Positions 24,674 to 33,438 of a stretch of DNA of 64,000 nt are shown piece after piece. A model generated the notes under the pieces. It did no database searches, was not told the DNA's origin, and worked only from the letters and a program-made list of their open reading frames with translations. Each line of letters opens with the position of its first letter. The first letter of the stretch is position 1. Source of the DNA: Fontibacillus puldeungensis (lineage in GTDB: Bacteria; Bacillota; Bacilli; Paenibacillales; Paenibacillaceae); assembly GCF_042678945.1 (NCBI RefSeq), contig NZ_JBHTLM010000003.1, forward strand, positions 124,001 through 188,000, read 5' to 3'. The translations under genes were made by a program, and so were the position numbers.

Positions 24674-26131
24674 TTATAGCGAGGTTACGAACTTTACCTC
24701 CGGAAAGCGGCTATCCGGTCCTTTCATTAAGATACCGCCCTGATTTTTCAAATACATATCGAAGAAATCCAGCATATAGGCATTGATAACGGAGTTCGCT
24801 CTTTCGGGCGCAATCTTTCCTGTAATGCCCAGCATGTTGAAAACCGGAGAAATGAACTGTACGTCGGCAAAATTCAAATGCTCCGTATTTTCGATATAGA
24901 GGACTTCTCCCCCTTCATCGACCGTTTCGCGCATCCGTTCAAGCTCCAACTTTTTATCTTCCGTTACTTGATCCTCCCACTCTCTTGTTGAGCCCATACG
25001 GTTAAGCTCTGCATCCGTGTATACCCGGTGATCCATCACCATTTTTAATTTTTCGAAATAGCTTGCCGAGTTGATGAACAAAAAAGGCTTTCGCAGACCC
25101 TCTCTGTCACGCAGCCGATAAAGCCCTCCATCAAGGTCTATTCCAACCGCGATTCGCGGATCGTAAGAAGCGTCATAGGCCGTCGCTCCGCCGATGGAAT
25201 GGCCGAACACCCCGACATGATGAAGATCAATCCTCCCATTTAGATGACTTGGAATCTGCCCCGATTGGATGAGCTCGAATTGGTCCAGCGCAAACGCCAC
25301 ATCGCCGGTTAGAACTTCTCCCAACTTGTCGCGATTTTCTCTACTCGTCCGATAATCTTGGCCCGGCGAGAATAAGTCGTTGGTTGTGCTGGTCGTGATT
25401 CGCCCGTCCGGAAACTCAGTTGCAAATGTATTGTAGGTGTGGTCGATCACGGCCACGATATATCCGTGACTCGCGAGATTTTCGGCTTGCGACGTGTGGA
25501 GGAACCTGGAAGAGCCGTTGCCGGGATTCGCAAGGATCAGCGGGTATGAAGTCTGCGCCGAAGAGACTTCGGCCCCCGAATAAGCATGACTGGATACGTA
25601 CTTCAGGTGTTGCAAAGTAAACACGGGAAGGCCATAGTCCGCGGCCATATAACGTAAAATCTGGGGATCGGGAACAAAGGGAGCGTACTTGTCGGTGCCG
25701 GCTTGAGCCGGATACCATACCTGAACCATCAATTCTCTCTTGCCATCTCGGGCTTCATCGAAAATCTCTTCCCTATTCGTATCCACGAAATGAAAAGTTT
25801 GCGTTCCTACCTTTAATTCGCCAGTCGGTTCAGGTAGTTTAAATACAGGAAAAGCATACATGAGACCCGCTGTTACGACCAGCATTATTGCTATAGCGGT
25901 ATAAGCTGAACCCAATATGAATCGTGGGATTTTTTGGGGACCGTTTTTTTTAAAATAGCTATAACCTGAAATGGCTAAAAATATGATCGTGATGCAATAT
26001 GGGAAAAATAGCTGAACTCTGTATCCTTCCACCGTCCAATGAATGACCAGTAAAAGTGTGGCGAACCCGCTTGCAACGGATACTGGAATTCTACGACGTC
26101 CTTTTTTTAATAGAACTGTTAATGTAAACAA
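24674..26131 (-). CDS. Membrane-anchored esterase, PAF-acetylhydrolase-like
   Basis: Up to 485 residues. Three or four N-terminal hydrophobic segments (about 1-120) precede an alpha/beta hydrolase domain with ILANPGNGSS, the nucleophile elbow VGVFGHSIGGATAYDA, the acid region VGIDLDGGLY and a late HLNFADVQF histidine. This matches platelet-activating-factor acetylhydrolase-like enzymes. The start is uncertain: the TTG at 26131 has no ribosome binding site and a stop lies four codons upstream, so the N-terminus may be truncated near repeat C. Bounded by border repeats at 24.59 and 26.20 kb. Confidence 0.75.
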   Translation of the reverse strand: MFTLTVLLKKGRRRIPVSVASGFATLLLVIHWTVEGYRVQLFFPYCITIIFLAISGYSYFKKNGPQKIPRFILGSAYTAIAIMLVVTAGLMYAFPVFKLPEPTGELKVGTQTFHFVDTNREEIFDEARDGKRELMVQVWYPAQAGTDKYAPFVPDPQILRYMAADYGLPVFTLQHLKYVSSHAYSGAEVSSAQTSYPLILANPGNGSSRFLHTSQAENLASHGYIVAVIDHTYNTFATEFPDGRITTSTTNDLFSPGQDYRTSRENRDKLGEVLTGDVAFALDQFELIQSGQIPSHLNGRIDLHHVGVFGHSIGGATAYDASYDPRIAVGIDLDGGLYRLRDREGLRKPFLFINSASYFEKLKMVMDHRVYTDAELNRMGSTREWEDQVTEDKKLELERMRETVDEGGEVLYIENTEHLNFADVQFISPVFNMLGITGKIAPERANSVINAYMLDFFDMYLKNQGGILMKGPDSRFPEVKFVTSL

Positions 26132-26183
26132 GCCGCTACTTTAGTACAAAAACGGTTTCCGAATCCAAAAAGTTTTAATTAAC

Positions 26184-26213
26184 GTCAAAGTAATCTGCTC
26201 GTTAGCTTAACGC
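26184..26213 (+). repeat. Module-border repeat (C)
   Basis: GTAATCTGCTCGTTAGCTTA followed by ACGC. It matches the copy at 34.74 kb at 23 of 25 positions. It lies 50 bp upstream of the esterase gene. Confidence 0.65.
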
Positions 26214-26657
26214 CGCCGCGCCAGTCTAGAACTTATCTTCATAAGACACGTATGGCGTACTAAATGTTATATTGGTGCTTTTCAAATTGTTCTTTCAACT
26301 AGAGCTTATTATTCTGCGCGATGTATTGCTCTGATTGGATTAACAACTCCACAAGCTCTGATACCTAGTGATTTGATGATGATAATATTCGGTGAGAGGT
26401 ATAAATGGTTTTTTCTCATCATCAAATACGATGAGTCTGTACTTACTAACTGTCCCCTCTGGACAGTATTGATGAAAATAGCTCCCCCCTTAACTAGCCG
26501 TTCAAAACAAAAAAAGGCCACTCCCGATTACAAAAACGGGAGACGCCAATATCATGTGACACATTATTTAATTGTACGTTTCTGTATTAACGGGCGTATG
26601 TGTTATTTGAAGAATTATAACTTCATTGAGTCATTTTACAAATACTAATCAACCCAA
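26214..26657. other. Gene-free decayed region
   Basis: Open frames here are short and without ribosome binding sites. The only clear signal is a minus-strand terminator at 26513-26550. Confidence 0.5.
26513..26550 (-). terminator. Strong minus-strand terminator
   Basis: CTCCCG / CGGGAG pair with extending GGC(G)T/AGTGGCC bases. The minus strand continues into seven T. It would end transcripts from the DUF5713-like relic. Confidence 0.7.
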
Positions 26658-27008
26658 TTACCACTCTCTCCATTCTTCTGTAATATCTTGATCTTCCTCA
26701 ATCTCTAATCCAGCTAGCCTAGCTGCCTTGTCAATAAAATCAGCCAATTCTTCACGTTCCATCGTCTCAATAAAATAGCCATTTTCCTCATTCATTTCAT
26801 TAAACGTAATCACAACTTCTTCTACAGCCTTCATAATACTCTCAGGATGTTTAGTTTCTTGTAATAATACTAATTGGTTTTAAAATTTATCCAGGACTTT
26901 ATCAGACATTAGTAATCTCTCTTCTGTAAAAAGCTCATCTCCATATTCTGTTATTCTTTCATTCCATAATTTAGTTGGTTTTTCATTAAATAAGTTTTGT
27001 AACCTCAT
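26658..27008 (-). pseudogene. DUF5713-like protein gene with in-frame stop and lost 5' end
   Basis: The frame reads MRLQNLFNEKPTKLWNERIT, EYGDELFTEERLLMSDKVLD, KF, stop, NQLVLLQETKHPESIMKAVE and ends ARLAGLEIEEDQDITEEWRE and W. The acidic C-terminus with DxxTEEWREW and the NEENGYFIETMEREELADFI block recall DUF5713 proteins. One TAA interrupts it and the usual N-terminal region is missing. No ribosome binding site remains. Function of the family is unknown. Confidence 0.55.
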
Positions 27009-27410
27009 TGGGGGATATCCCTCATTTCCTTGTTTTTAAAGGTATTTCAAATAACGTTTCTGTATTCATGACACTCTGGGTCAGTTTTTACTTGAAAAAC
27101 ATCCGAGTCATCACATTTATTTCCATCGTCTCCCCTTTTGAAGGAAAATCATACCTCTTCAGATTCAATTATATCTATATTTTACCTGTTATTCAATTTT
27201 TGCGTACAAGCGTTCTCGCTTTTTTTCCTTTAATCTACTTGGTGCCTGTCATTTCTATCTTATGTCACTTTATTATCACCATACTAGTTAATTTTTCTAA
27301 TTCTAGATCTTTAAATTGTAGCTTATAGATGTCCGTTTCATTGGTGTGATTAAAAGTCCAGTGTCAAAGCGAGGAATTGGCTTTTTCCGGTTCATCGTAT
27401 TCTGCTCTAT
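27009..27410. other. Decayed coding region
   Basis: Minus-strand fragments such as YDFPSKGETMEINVMTRMFF and KTDPECHEYRNVI, in different frames, show that one or two genes once lay here. No intact gene, and no clear family. Confidence 0.45.
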
Positions 27411-27723
27411 TTAATAGTTGGCTGGATGCTCGGCTGTGAGCGGATTTTCCACTTTCGCAAGCTTCAACACGATCCTCTCATTCGCCGTTTTCTCGGTGGC
27501 CGTAGTCCACATCATACTCTGCTCTACAAAGAGTTGGTGCGATTTGTCGGCTTCATACCGCCATTCACCCTTATGTGTTCCTTCCTTTATGAACTCTGAA
27601 ATAACATAGTTATCATCCTTATACTTGAATAATTTTCATTGTAAAGTAGAGGTAAGTTTTCTTTACATCAATCAGATGTTGTTGCATCTCTTCTATTCCT
27701 AGGGGAATGACCTTTTCTCCCAT
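27411..27723 (-). pseudogene. Frameshifted gene of unknown family
   Basis: An ATG at 27723 opens MGEKVIPLGIEEMQQHLIDV then KKTYLYFT. After a frameshift the sequence continues KLFKYKDDNYVISEFIKEGT, HKGEWRYEADKSHQLFVEQS and ends LKLAKVENPLTAEHPANY at 27411. Together about 103 residues of a small soluble protein. Family not recognised. Confidence 0.5.
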
Positions 27724-27768
27724 TCTTAAATTGCAGTTTTGTCATGGTGTTTTGTCCAATTTTACAAA

Positions 27769-27801
27769 AAATAAGGCAAAGCCTAAAAATCGGCCTTGCC
27801 T
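27769..27801 (-). terminator. Terminator of the DUF6273 gene
   Basis: GGCAAAGCC pairs with GGCCTTGCC (one G-U). The minus strand continues TTATTTTTTG. It is 53 nt beyond the stop. Confidence 0.65.
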
Positions 27802-27853
27802 GTGCGCGAAGTATCAAATTTACTGTTCAATTGCTTATTAGACATGATTCAAA

Positions 27854-28471
27854 TTACAGCTTCAGCCACAAAGCGGGACGAACGCCGCCTTTACATTCGC
27901 CATCGCTGATGTTGCCTTTCAATATATTGTTGCCTTGGATACCTATATTACCGTCACCGTGGATGTATACGGCTTTTACATTAACGCGACCGGGCGACCG
28001 AAGCCACCACCAAGTCCCCCAATTTTTACCTTCAAGTCTTGCTATTCGCTTACTGTTGTTTTCATCTTTTCTTTCAAACCAATATCTTTGATTTTTTCCT
28101 CGGTTTTGTAGTTTTGAACTGCTATCACCAAAATATTTGCACACTACTTCCTCAATGCTTAATAAAAATACGCTGTCTTGCGTATCTTCTCCGCCTTTTG
28201 AACCATACCACTGATTGTCAAAATTATTATTTATTACCGGAATTATTCTTGATTTATCAGTTGCGTTGAATTTGTTATAAAATTCACCATTAAGGTATTT
28301 TCTTAACGCGCATTCAGCCCATGTTATATCTTTATAAGCATCATGGTAAGCACGTTGTTCTATAATATCTTCGGTAATAATCAAAGCCGCATTGTTTTTT
28401 ATGTCAAGAATGCGCCAGGTATAACCGCCGAATGGCATTGTTGAGCCGATATTAAACTCATTCATTCTCAT
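27854..28471 (-). CDS. DUF6273 domain protein
   Basis: About 205 residues with the DUF6273 hallmarks: YTWRILDIKNNAALIITEDI at the start, WWWLRSPGRVNVKAVYIHGD in the middle and GGVRPALWLKL at the end. The fold is found in many Bacillota proteins, often surface or phage related, but the function is unknown. AAGGAGAAGGAG precedes ATGs at 28471 and 28465. It overlaps the effector-binding gene upstream by 14 bp, so the two are translated together. Confidence 0.8.
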   Translation of the reverse strand: MRMNEFNIGSTMPFGGYTWRILDIKNNAALIITEDIIEQRAYHDAYKDITWAECALRKYLNGEFYNKFNATDKSRIIPVINNNFDNQWYGSKGGEDTQDSVFLLSIEEVVCKYFGDSSSKLQNRGKNQRYWFERKDENNSKRIARLEGKNWGTWWWLRSPGRVNVKAVYIHGDGNIGIQGNNILKGNISDGECKGGVRPALWLKL

Positions 28472-29033
28472 GCTCCTTCTCCTTAATCGGAAACAATAAA
28501 TCAAGCTGTAAATCTTCCATTTTACCGCCTTTATGTATAAAATTATAAAAATTCAATGTTTCTTCAAATCCTTGCCCCGCAACCGTTTCCGGCGATGTCC
28601 AACGTGGGGAATCCCAGTCATTATCATATTTATCGCTTGCGTTAACCCATTCTTTTAATAAACGCCAATCCTCGAAATCCCATGCCCTCAACACATGTGC
28701 TGCATATAGCCCGCCGTCAAATGTTCGTTTTACTAAAGGCGCGGGGATCTCTATGTCGTCGGGAATGGATACCCACACCTCATACACATGCGAAGGTTCT
28801 CCGATTACTGCTGTCCCCTTAGAGCAATCAAAACCAAAACTCCGGGCGTCGGGTTTGATTTTTAGCAATCCGCTTTCTTTTACAAATTGCGTTATCTTGT
28901 CAACCGCTTTACCTTCGCAGCCTTCTCCTGATGCGTAAGCGGCAGCCACGGTCATGGGCGGAAGGTAAACAATCCGTACATCTTTGTCCTCAAGTTTACT
29001 AAGTTTCTCGCTTGCGTGGTTAAGTTGTTCCAT
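28458..29033 (-). CDS. Effector-binding half of a split MerR regulator
   Basis: About 191 residues (open to 29072 by TTG). MEQLNHASEKLSKLEDKDVR opens it, and IVYLPPMTVAAAYASGEGCE plus VKRTFDGGLYAAHVL and QLDLLFPIKE define the GyrI-like effector domain normally fused to a MerR helix-turn-helix. AAGGAGG eight nucleotides before the ATG at 29033 allows independent translation. The MerR half lies just upstream in another frame. Without a DNA-binding domain it may be inactive or act as a ligand sink. Confidence 0.7.
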   Translation of the reverse strand: MEQLNHASEKLSKLEDKDVRIVYLPPMTVAAAYASGEGCEGKAVDKITQFVKESGLLKIKPDARSFGFDCSKGTAVIGEPSHVYEVWVSIPDDIEIPAPLVKRTFDGGLYAAHVLRAWDFEDWRLLKEWVNASDKYDNDWDSPRWTSPETVAGQGFEETLNFYNFIHKGGKMEDLQLDLLFPIKEKEHENE

Positions 29034-29134
29034 TGACTTTTCCTCCTTGAAATTAATCTTAGAGGCAGTCAATGAATCTACAATTTCTAGTAAGCCTTCA
29101 TCATCCGGTAATACGAATATCGCGGTTCCAAGAT

Positions 29135-29410
29135 TTAGATGTTCGATAAAGGCTTTAATAACGCTACGGATAGTGGAGAGCGAGGTAATTTCGTCCTCAA
29201 TTTCGATAAGGTTGCTCTCAAAGGCTTCGATTGCAACACGCGCAGAATAATAATCTGACGCAGACGTGTGATGGCTTCGATATCATATACGCGATAAGCG
29301 AAATCTTCTTTTTTCAAAGGTGTTATCAACCCAATTTGTTCGTAATATCTAAGTGTCCGGGTTGAAATTGAAAAATGTTTAGATACTTGACTAATGGTTT
29401 GCAGTTCCAT
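29135..29410 (-). pseudogene. MerR N-terminal half, frameshifted
   Basis: From the ATG at 29410 (AAAGGAGGG upstream) the frame gives MELQTISQVSKHFSISTRTL, RYYEQIGLITPLKKEDFAYR and VYDIEAITRLRQIIILR, a clear MerR DNA-binding domain. It then shifts into nonsense. The expected dimerisation helix continues in the other frame (VAIEAFESNLIEIEDEITSL), fused to the effector domain at 28458-29033. A frameshifting deletion at about 29250 thus split a MerR-GyrI regulator of about 300 residues. Confidence 0.75.
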
Positions 29411-29433
29411 GACTAACCCTCCTTTTAAGTATA

Positions 29434-29464
29434 AGTATACAGGTTGACGCGACGTCAAAGTCAA
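29434..29464 (-). promoter_or_regulatory. MerR-type promoter with 19-bp spacer
   Basis: On the minus strand TTGACT (29464-29459) and TATACT (29439-29434) are separated by exactly 19 bp. The spacer contains the palindrome TTGACG-TCG-CGTCAA. The overlong spacer with a dyad is the classic MerR-activated arrangement, here autoregulating the merR gene. Confidence 0.8.
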
Positions 29465-29543
29465 AAGAGAAACTATAAAAAATTCGTTTTAAAGAACACA
29501 AGGAAAACCAAGATTTATTTCCGAATCTCTGCATATCTTGGGC

Positions 29544-29831
29544 TTAGCCCCTGCTTGTTTGCTGGAAGTATGTATAATCAACTTCAACGACTGCCACTAA
29601 CTGGGCTGACATCTCCTTGACCGAATAGGTATGCAACGGAGGAAGCGAGATGAACATTCTTCCTTTGCATACTAGATAAGGATCTTCGGAGCCTTGCACC
29701 CATACTTCTGTCGGGACCGGCTCAATCAGAAGGACTTTATTTTTTCCAGGGAGCGTTGCGCTAGTATATAATGTCGGCACATTTTTGCATTTATTTAACC
29801 CAGCTAATTCTTCTGCACAAAAAACCGTCAA
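29544..29831 (-). pseudogene. C-terminal fragment of an unidentified protein
   Basis: An open frame of 95 codons without a ribosome binding site; a stop precedes it directly. The peptide (LYTSATLPGKNKVLLIEPVP then TEVWVQGSEDPYLVCKGRMF) has normal composition. Not recognised; probably the remaining part of a broken gene in this decayed region. Confidence 0.3.
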
Positions 29832-29891
29832 TCATTTTCAGATCGCCGGTTTCAAAAATTTACATATGTCTCAACTGCTTTTTGAAAATTG

Positions 29892-30090
29892 TCAAAGCCC
29901 ATTCGCTTGTATAATGGTAAGAGCTATTTTTGCAGCTTGTTCAATCCCTTTAAAAGAATGGTTGTTTTTTGAATATCTCCGCCATGATCAATATACGCAG
30001 GTCGATTGCCTGAATGATTTGCTCATAATTATAATCCTCGGCTTTTACTTCAAATATGACCCTACCTTCATGTGCAAACTCACGAAACAT
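29892..30090 (-). pseudogene. Frameshifted small-protein gene
   Basis: AGGAGG precedes an ATG at 30090: MFREFAHEGRVIFEVKAEDY, NYEQIIQAID. The frame then shifts to AYIDHGGDIQKTTILLKG, and again to GIEQAAKIALTIIQANGL. Two frameshifts destroy a protein of about 66 residues. Family not recognised. Confidence 0.5.
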
Positions 30091-30132
30091 GGTTTCCTCC
30101 TAATCCCTCTAATCTTACTATACTTTCATAAA

Positions 30133-30168
30133 AACAAAAAAGTCGCAGTTAAGCGGCTTTTTTTGTTG
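30133..30168. terminator. Hairpin with T tract
   Basis: AAAAAAGTCGC and GCGGCTTTTTTT pair around a short loop; A and T tracts on both sides make it usable on either strand. Confidence 0.55.
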
Positions 30169-30210
30169 AGTAACTAATCTTCTCATCTTAGGTAAACATC
30201 TAGATTATTA

Positions 30211-30363
30211 TTATTTACTGATGGGTTGACCTACAAAAGCTTCAACTTGTAGCGGAGCTGTCAAGTATTGGGGAGCTTTAGCTACGAATGACTGAAAATG
30301 GCTGCTTGCATTATGAGCCGCTACTGCTTCTTGGTCTTTCCACTGTTCAATCATGAGATACGA
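30211..30363 (-). pseudogene. Antibiotic-biosynthesis-monooxygenase-domain 3' remnant
   Basis: Directly behind the nitroreductase stop the sequence continues open as YLMIEQWKDQEAVAAHNASS, HFQSFVAKAPQYL and VEAFVGQPISK. This is the C-terminal half of an ABM-domain protein (the W-x-D/H-x(3)-S-x-H-F pattern). The N-terminal half is missing, so a deletion joined it to the nitroreductase gene. Confidence 0.65.
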
Positions 30364-30366
30364 ATC

Positions 30367-31005
30367 TCACTTCCACTCCGCAACGCGGTTGATAGGAAGA
30401 CGACTTGTTCTGCGCGGCTCTTTAGCCGCCTTACCAACAGAAATGAGCATAACCGGTACATAACGTTCCTTCTCCATACCAAATGCTTCCGCAATGCGGG
30501 ATTTGTCATATCCGCCAATCGGGTTTGTATCATATCCGTGGGCACGAGCTGACAGCATGAGCTGCATGGATACCAGACCGCCGTCAATAAGAATCATTTC
30601 ACGAAAAGCTTGTGCTGGGATACGTCCAAAAAGATTCGTATAGTTAGCCATGACTTGATCTTTAACCTCTTGTGGCATATATCCTCTTTCTACATCAGTA
30701 CTCATGATTTCGTCAGCATTGTCAAATGCGTTCATATCTCCGAAAACGGCAATGATTGCAGAGGAAGTTGAAACTTGGCTTTTATTACCTGGTGCAAGCT
30801 CTTCAAGAGTAGATTTTCCTTCTGGGCTATCAATGACGAGAAATCTCCAAGGCTGAAGATTAACAGATGACGGGGCCAAAGTTGCTTCTTCCAAAATTTC
30901 AGTCATTTCCTCACGGCTGATCTTGACCGTCGGGTCGTACACACGCACAGAGTGCCGAGAACTAATAATTTCTTTAAAAACATTGCTTAGGGTAGTTGCA
31001 GTCAT
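30367..31005 (-). CDS. Nitroreductase-family flavoenzyme
   Basis: A 212-residue nitroreductase: SSRHSVRVYDPTVKISREEM, ATLAPSSVNLQPWRFLVID and the C-terminal GGYDKSRIAEAFGMEKERYV. This FMN family reduces nitro-aromatics or quinones with NAD(P)H. The ATG at 31005 follows AGGAGA. A MarR-type regulator gene lies 40 nt upstream, as in Bacillus MhqR/YodB-controlled enzymes. The last residues (VAEWK) abut a truncated monooxygenase remnant, so the C-terminus may be slightly altered. Confidence 0.85.
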   Translation of the reverse strand: MTATTLSNVFKEIISSRHSVRVYDPTVKISREEMTEILEEATLAPSSVNLQPWRFLVIDSPEGKSTLEELAPGNKSQVSTSSAIIAVFGDMNAFDNADEIMSTDVERGYMPQEVKDQVMANYTNLFGRIPAQAFREMILIDGGLVSMQLMLSARAHGYDTNPIGGYDKSRIAEAFGMEKERYVPVMLISVGKAAKEPRRTSRLPINRVAEWK

Positions 31006-31044
31006 GTTATTCTCTCCTAATCTCAATAGTTAAATTGGTTAATT

Positions 31045-31452
31045 TTAATTGGTCTTACTTGTTTCTTTCATTTGTTGAATCTGGCTGTTCAGCTTCTGTA
31101 GAGCTTGAATAAGCCCAAGGCGTTCTGATTCCGTGAGGTCGGCCTGAAGTTCCTCCAGAAACCGGTCCTTCTCGGCTTTAAACTTCGCGACTTTACTTTT
31201 GCCTTCTTCGGTTAGCTCAACTAATGCAATCCGGTTGTCGTTCTCACACCTTGTTCGCAGAAGAATGCCTTCCGCTTCCAACTGCTGAACATGACGAGTC
31301 ACCGCAGCTGGATCAATAGACACGGCCTTCTGTAAATCCGATTGGCTAATTTGGCCACCCGTCAGTTTGCAAAGTAGCTCGAGCCTATTGGGACTAACTC
31401 CAGCACACCGTTCAAACCGTGTCGCGATATGCTTGTTTAAATGCATTAGCAA
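31045..31452 (-). CDS. MarR-family regulator
   Basis: A winged-helix protein with SPNRLELLCKLTGGQISQSD, LQKAVSIDPAAVTRHVQQLE and the wing RTRCENDNRIALVELT. The TTG at 31452 has no ribosome binding site. The frame is open further, and the only good site (AAGGAGG at about 31494) points to ATC codons at 31488/31485. Either an ATC start is used or the original ATG has mutated. It probably represses the nitroreductase gene downstream, through the dyads at 31508-31536. Confidence 0.75.
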   Translation of the reverse strand: MLMHLNKHIATRFERCAGVSPNRLELLCKLTGGQISQSDLQKAVSIDPAAVTRHVQQLEAEGILLRTRCENDNRIALVELTEEGKSKVAKFKAEKDRFLEELQADLTESERLGLIQALQKLNSQIQQMKETSKTN

Positions 31453-31507
31453 GTACAGCAGGTCATCTGTATGACAAACAGAGATGATAAAGACCTCCTT
31501 AAATTTA

Positions 31508-31536
31508 TTGACTGGTCAAAGATTGATGGGTCAATC
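31508..31536. promoter_or_regulatory. Putative MarR operator dyads
   Basis: TTGAC-TG-GTCAA (31508-31519) and GATTG-atgggt-CAATC (31521-31536) stand side by side just upstream of the marR ribosome binding site. Confidence 0.55.
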
Positions 31537-31766
31537 GTAAAACTTTTTTTATGAATAATCAAGTCCTTTTGCAAAAAAAGACCGCCATTGAGTTTACAAT
31601 TATCGAACTATTCATTCTCCTTGTCATTTGGTTGTCCCCCGACAATATTCATCACCAGTCCCTGTTCATATCTAAATCCCCTTCTTTTAGATCATTGAAC
31701 CCACTTAACTGTAACTGCTCATATTGTGGGAACTTTGTGTCATCGTACATTCCACATACAGAAAAT

Positions 31767-31789
31767 AGCCCGGTTTATTACCGGGCTTA
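31767..31789. terminator. Bidirectional hairpin
   Basis: AGCCCGG / CCGGGCT stem with A/T-rich flanks, just beyond the sigma-factor relic. Confidence 0.5.
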
Positions 31790-31803
31790 AATGACTAAAA
31801 GTA

Positions 31804-32953
31804 TTAATTCTTTATATACTCAACCATTTTCTTATGCAGTTCCAGCTCAGAACATTGAAAGATACCATTAAAATCGTGAGGATTGCGGATCACTTTGTTT
31901 AATGCATCAATTCCGTATTGCTTAACAACAAATTCCACGAACATGTAGGAGAACTGGAATCCTTTCATCGTTTCGAAATCCCAGGGTATCGTTATTTAAT
32001 TCATCAAATGATGGGATCGCCAGATTGCGGATGGCCTCTTCCGTCGAGTCTCTAATAAAGTCCTGAGTCATCTGTTTGATTTCGTATCCACCTATCCCCT
32101 GCCCTATCCATTTTGGAGCCGCTGGATTAATTTCATTGATTAACCACATGGTGAACAAATGGACCGTGCTTTTCAGGATGGATTCGTACGTATGTTCAGG
32201 TCCTGGATTCAACGGAGAAACGATTTTAAGAATGTGTCCTTCATATGTGCCCATAAACCAATTAGGTGCATCTGCTTCTCCTACAGCTTGATGAAACGAT
32301 GGCAGATCAGGGTAAATTTCAATAACTACTTTTCGTGATGGATGGTGATTGTATTTTGTCGAGATACGTTCTACATTATTGCTGAGTTCAACGAACAAGT
32401 CATGTTGTACTTTCTGCAGACGTTTGTTCGTGCCCTTGCTGCCACCCTTATCTACAATTGAAATCAATTCTTGAATCGACATGATGGTAATTTCCCCCCA
32501 TTCTTTCAGTTCTTTCTTTAGTCTTTCCAGAGATCTGTACAATCTGTTCTTTACAGCACTCTCACGCATTCCAACGATCTTGGATATTTCAGACAACGTG
32601 CAGTCGACAAAAAAACGTAATGCAATAATTTCCTGGTCCAACTCATCTAATTCTTTTAGCGCAGCTCTGATATCAATTCGAAAATCAACATATTTCGTAA
32701 ATTCTAGGGAGATCGACTGCGATTCATAATCTGTAAAATCAAAAGGAGATTCTTTTTTTCGCGATAACCTCCGATATTCGTTTTTCACCGTATTTTGAGC
32801 GATCTTAAATATCCACGTGAATAAATTAGAGCTGCCTTTAAATCTGTGAAAATTTTCGACAGCCTTCAAAAGAACCTGTTGAGTCAAGTCATCCGCAATT
32901 ATAAAACCCTTTAACGGGAACAGTTGAACTGTTTTGGAGCTTTTGCTCGTCAA
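31804..32953 (-). pseudogene. ECF-type sigma factor with C-terminal peptidase-like domain, damaged
   Basis: The N-terminal half has sigma region 2 (ADDLTQQVLLKAVENFHRFK then LFTWIFKIAQNTVKNEYRRL) and region 4 (LDELDQEIIALRFFVDCTLS, MRESAVKNRLYRSLERLKKE). The C-terminal half resembles a peptidase-MA-like domain (PKWIGQGIGGYEIKQ), but its HExxH is replaced by HLFTM. Two defects are visible: region 2 lacks its proper N-terminus, and a 1-nt shift near 31985 moves the tail (DFETMKGFQFSYMFVEFVVK ... MVEYIKN) into another frame ending at 31804. It might still yield a truncated 343-residue protein. Confidence 0.65.
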
Positions 32954-32987
32954 ATACGCGCCTTCATGTCCGACTCTACCGCGAATC

Positions 32988-33125
32988 TTACAGTGAGGCA
33001 GAAGAATGTGTTGTGACGATTACTTGCCAATTCCCTGTGTCAGGCAAGGCATATAGCTCTGGCTTTATCTTCCCACTAATTCCACCTCCACTTTCTTTCG
33101 GGAGCGTCAGCGCTACTTTTCCCAT
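32988..33125 (-). pseudogene. Short coding remnant
   Basis: Forty-five codons (MGKVALTLPKESGGGISGKI then KPELYALPDTGNWQVIVTTH, SSASL) with protein-like use but no ribosome binding site. Probably what is left of a secreted or surface protein gene. Not recognised. Confidence 0.3.
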
Positions 33126-33438
33126 CACGCTATTTTTTTTAATTAATACAATTTTTTAGTCTCAGGAACGTTGCATGCGTGCAAGTTTTCGGTTATTTAC
33201 AAGCGATCTACTCTCCTCATTTATCATAATTTGGGCCGCTTAGGATTGGACTTATATCCGTTTCTTTCTCATAAGTCCAATCATACTTTAGAATATCCGG
33301 TAGGTGGTTGTGGCGATTTATAAATGATCGTCCATCTCTATCCGGTATCCGAGCATGAACATTCCTGCAGCAGAATCATACGTGCTGACAAGTCTGTTGT
33401 AGATAACGGCTATTACCAACCTAAAAGGGTGCGATTCT
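33126..33438. other. Intergenic region upstream of the lone GT4 gene
   Basis: It contains a perfect 12-bp inverted repeat, GATTGGACTTAT (33244-33255) and ATAAGTCCAATC (33271-33282), without a T tract. No gene is supported. Confidence 0.5.

Noticed and set aside
22681..26213. Classical integron
   Set aside because: The recombinase lacks any visible IntI-specific patch and the repeats are not standard attC; only an analogous system is proposed.
26309..26521. Minus-strand open frame of 70 codons
   Set aside because: It begins inside a terminator T tract, has no ribosome binding site and no recognisable protein pattern.
27008..27328. Plus-strand hydrophobic open frame of 106 codons
   Set aside because: It is the complement of decayed minus-strand coding fragments; hydrophobicity arises from T-rich antisense sequence.
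31551..31790. Plus-strand open frame of 79 codons
   Set aside because: No ribosome binding site, ends in a terminator hairpin, and composition is not protein-like.
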